Shown here in pieces: positions 63,621 through 64,000 of a stretch of DNA of 64,000 nucleotides. The notes under the pieces are model-generated. The model ran no database searches. It had not been told where the DNA came from and saw nothing but the letters and a program-made list of their open reading frames with translations. The stretch's first letter is position 1. Each line of letters starts with the position of its first letter. Both the position numbers and the translations under genes were made by a program. The stretch spans positions 248,001-312,000 of the forward strand of contig JAIVFJ010000051.1 in NCBI GenBank assembly GCA_025765615.1, written 5' to 3'. This stretch comes from Zopfochytrium polystomum (taxonomy: Eukaryota; Chytridiomycota; Chytridiomycetes; Chytridiales; Chytridiaceae).

Positions 63621-64000
63621 TCAACGCATCGAAATGGACCGGCGAGTCTTTGTCGCAACTGCTGCCGGCGCCGCCGGCTTTACGAGCTGGAGGCGCACCG
63701 CGAGAAAATGCCACAGCGGCAAGAGGAACACGAGGCTCAGAATCATCTGGGTGCACGTCGTCCGTCGTCTCTTTGTCTCCACCTCATACTGCTGCTGCTG
63801 CTGCTGCTGGCGGCGGTACGCGTCCTCGTCAAAGAACCCGTCCTCGTCGGCCCCGAAACTTGCGCCAGAGTCCATCCTCGACGTGGAGGACTCGCCGTAC
63901 CCGCGTCTGCTGCGCACGGACGACGACAACGACGACGACGAGGCCATCCGCGCCGCGGCGCGGCCGAGCCCAATCACCTGCGGCTGCTCGTCCTCGCTGG
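63621..64000 (-). CDS. C-terminal part of a single-pass membrane protein (partial)
   Basis: Open from the right edge to a stop at 63621, in frame across the whole interval. A Ser-rich segment (MASSSSLSSSVRS) is followed by the acidic GADEDGFFDEDAYRR, a run of seven Gln, basic KRRR, and then one strong hydrophobic helix (QMILSLVFLLPLWHFLAV) close to the C-terminus. This suggests a tail-anchored or last-helix topology. ATG at 63947 could be an internal start, but the frame stays open to the window edge. Family not recognised. Confidence 0.55.
   Translation of the reverse strand, partial: SEDEQPQVIGLGRAAARMASSSSLSSSVRSRRGYGESSTSRMDSGASFGADEDGFFDEDAYRRQQQQQQQYEVETKRRRTTCTQMILSLVFLLPLWHFLAVRLQLVKPAAPAAVATKTRRSISMR

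Overview
This is a eukaryotic nuclear window, dense in genes with short spliceosomal introns (about 45-260 bp; donors GTRNGN, acceptors YAG/AAG, branch-like CTAAC/CTAAT). The gene mix points to a zoosporic, flagellated fungus (chytrid or blastoclad type). A Chs3-like chitin synthase sits at the left edge, and two dynein heavy chains lie on one strand: the cytoplasmic retrograde motor (DYNC1H1 type) and a single-headed inner-arm axonemal motor closest to DNAH6. Fungi that lost flagella lack axonemal dyneins.

Left part (1-13,400): N-terminal part of a chitin synthase (minus); mitochondrial succinyl-CoA ligase beta subunit (plus); then MCM7 (plus) flanked on both sides by two copies of one unrecognised polytopic membrane-protein family. 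These two copies share intron positions, and the downstream one uses a GC-AG intron.

Middle part (13,400-52,200): an amino acid/auxin-permease-like transporter (minus), a decayed or mis-assembled coiled-coil gene (minus), the cytoplasmic dynein heavy chain (minus, about 15 kb), a 4 kb spacer with diverged duplicated segments and simple repeats, then the DNAH6-like heavy chain (minus, about 14 kb), perhaps with a long disordered N-terminal extension.

Right part (52,700-64,000): glyoxalase II, a four-CBS-domain protein, an unrecognised multi-exon gene and a FAM72-family zinc-binding protein (all plus); then a COP9 signalosome subunit 8-like gene and the C-terminal end of a one-TM protein (both minus).

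The most unusual feature is that many strongly conserved genes read correctly only if single extra nucleotides are skipped. Nearly all are +1 events, and three loci in the two dynein genes carry pairs spaced 18-19 nt apart. The simplest explanation is insertion-biased assembly error, but the pattern is regular enough to test against cDNA. No tRNA, rRNA, transposon or CRISPR was found.
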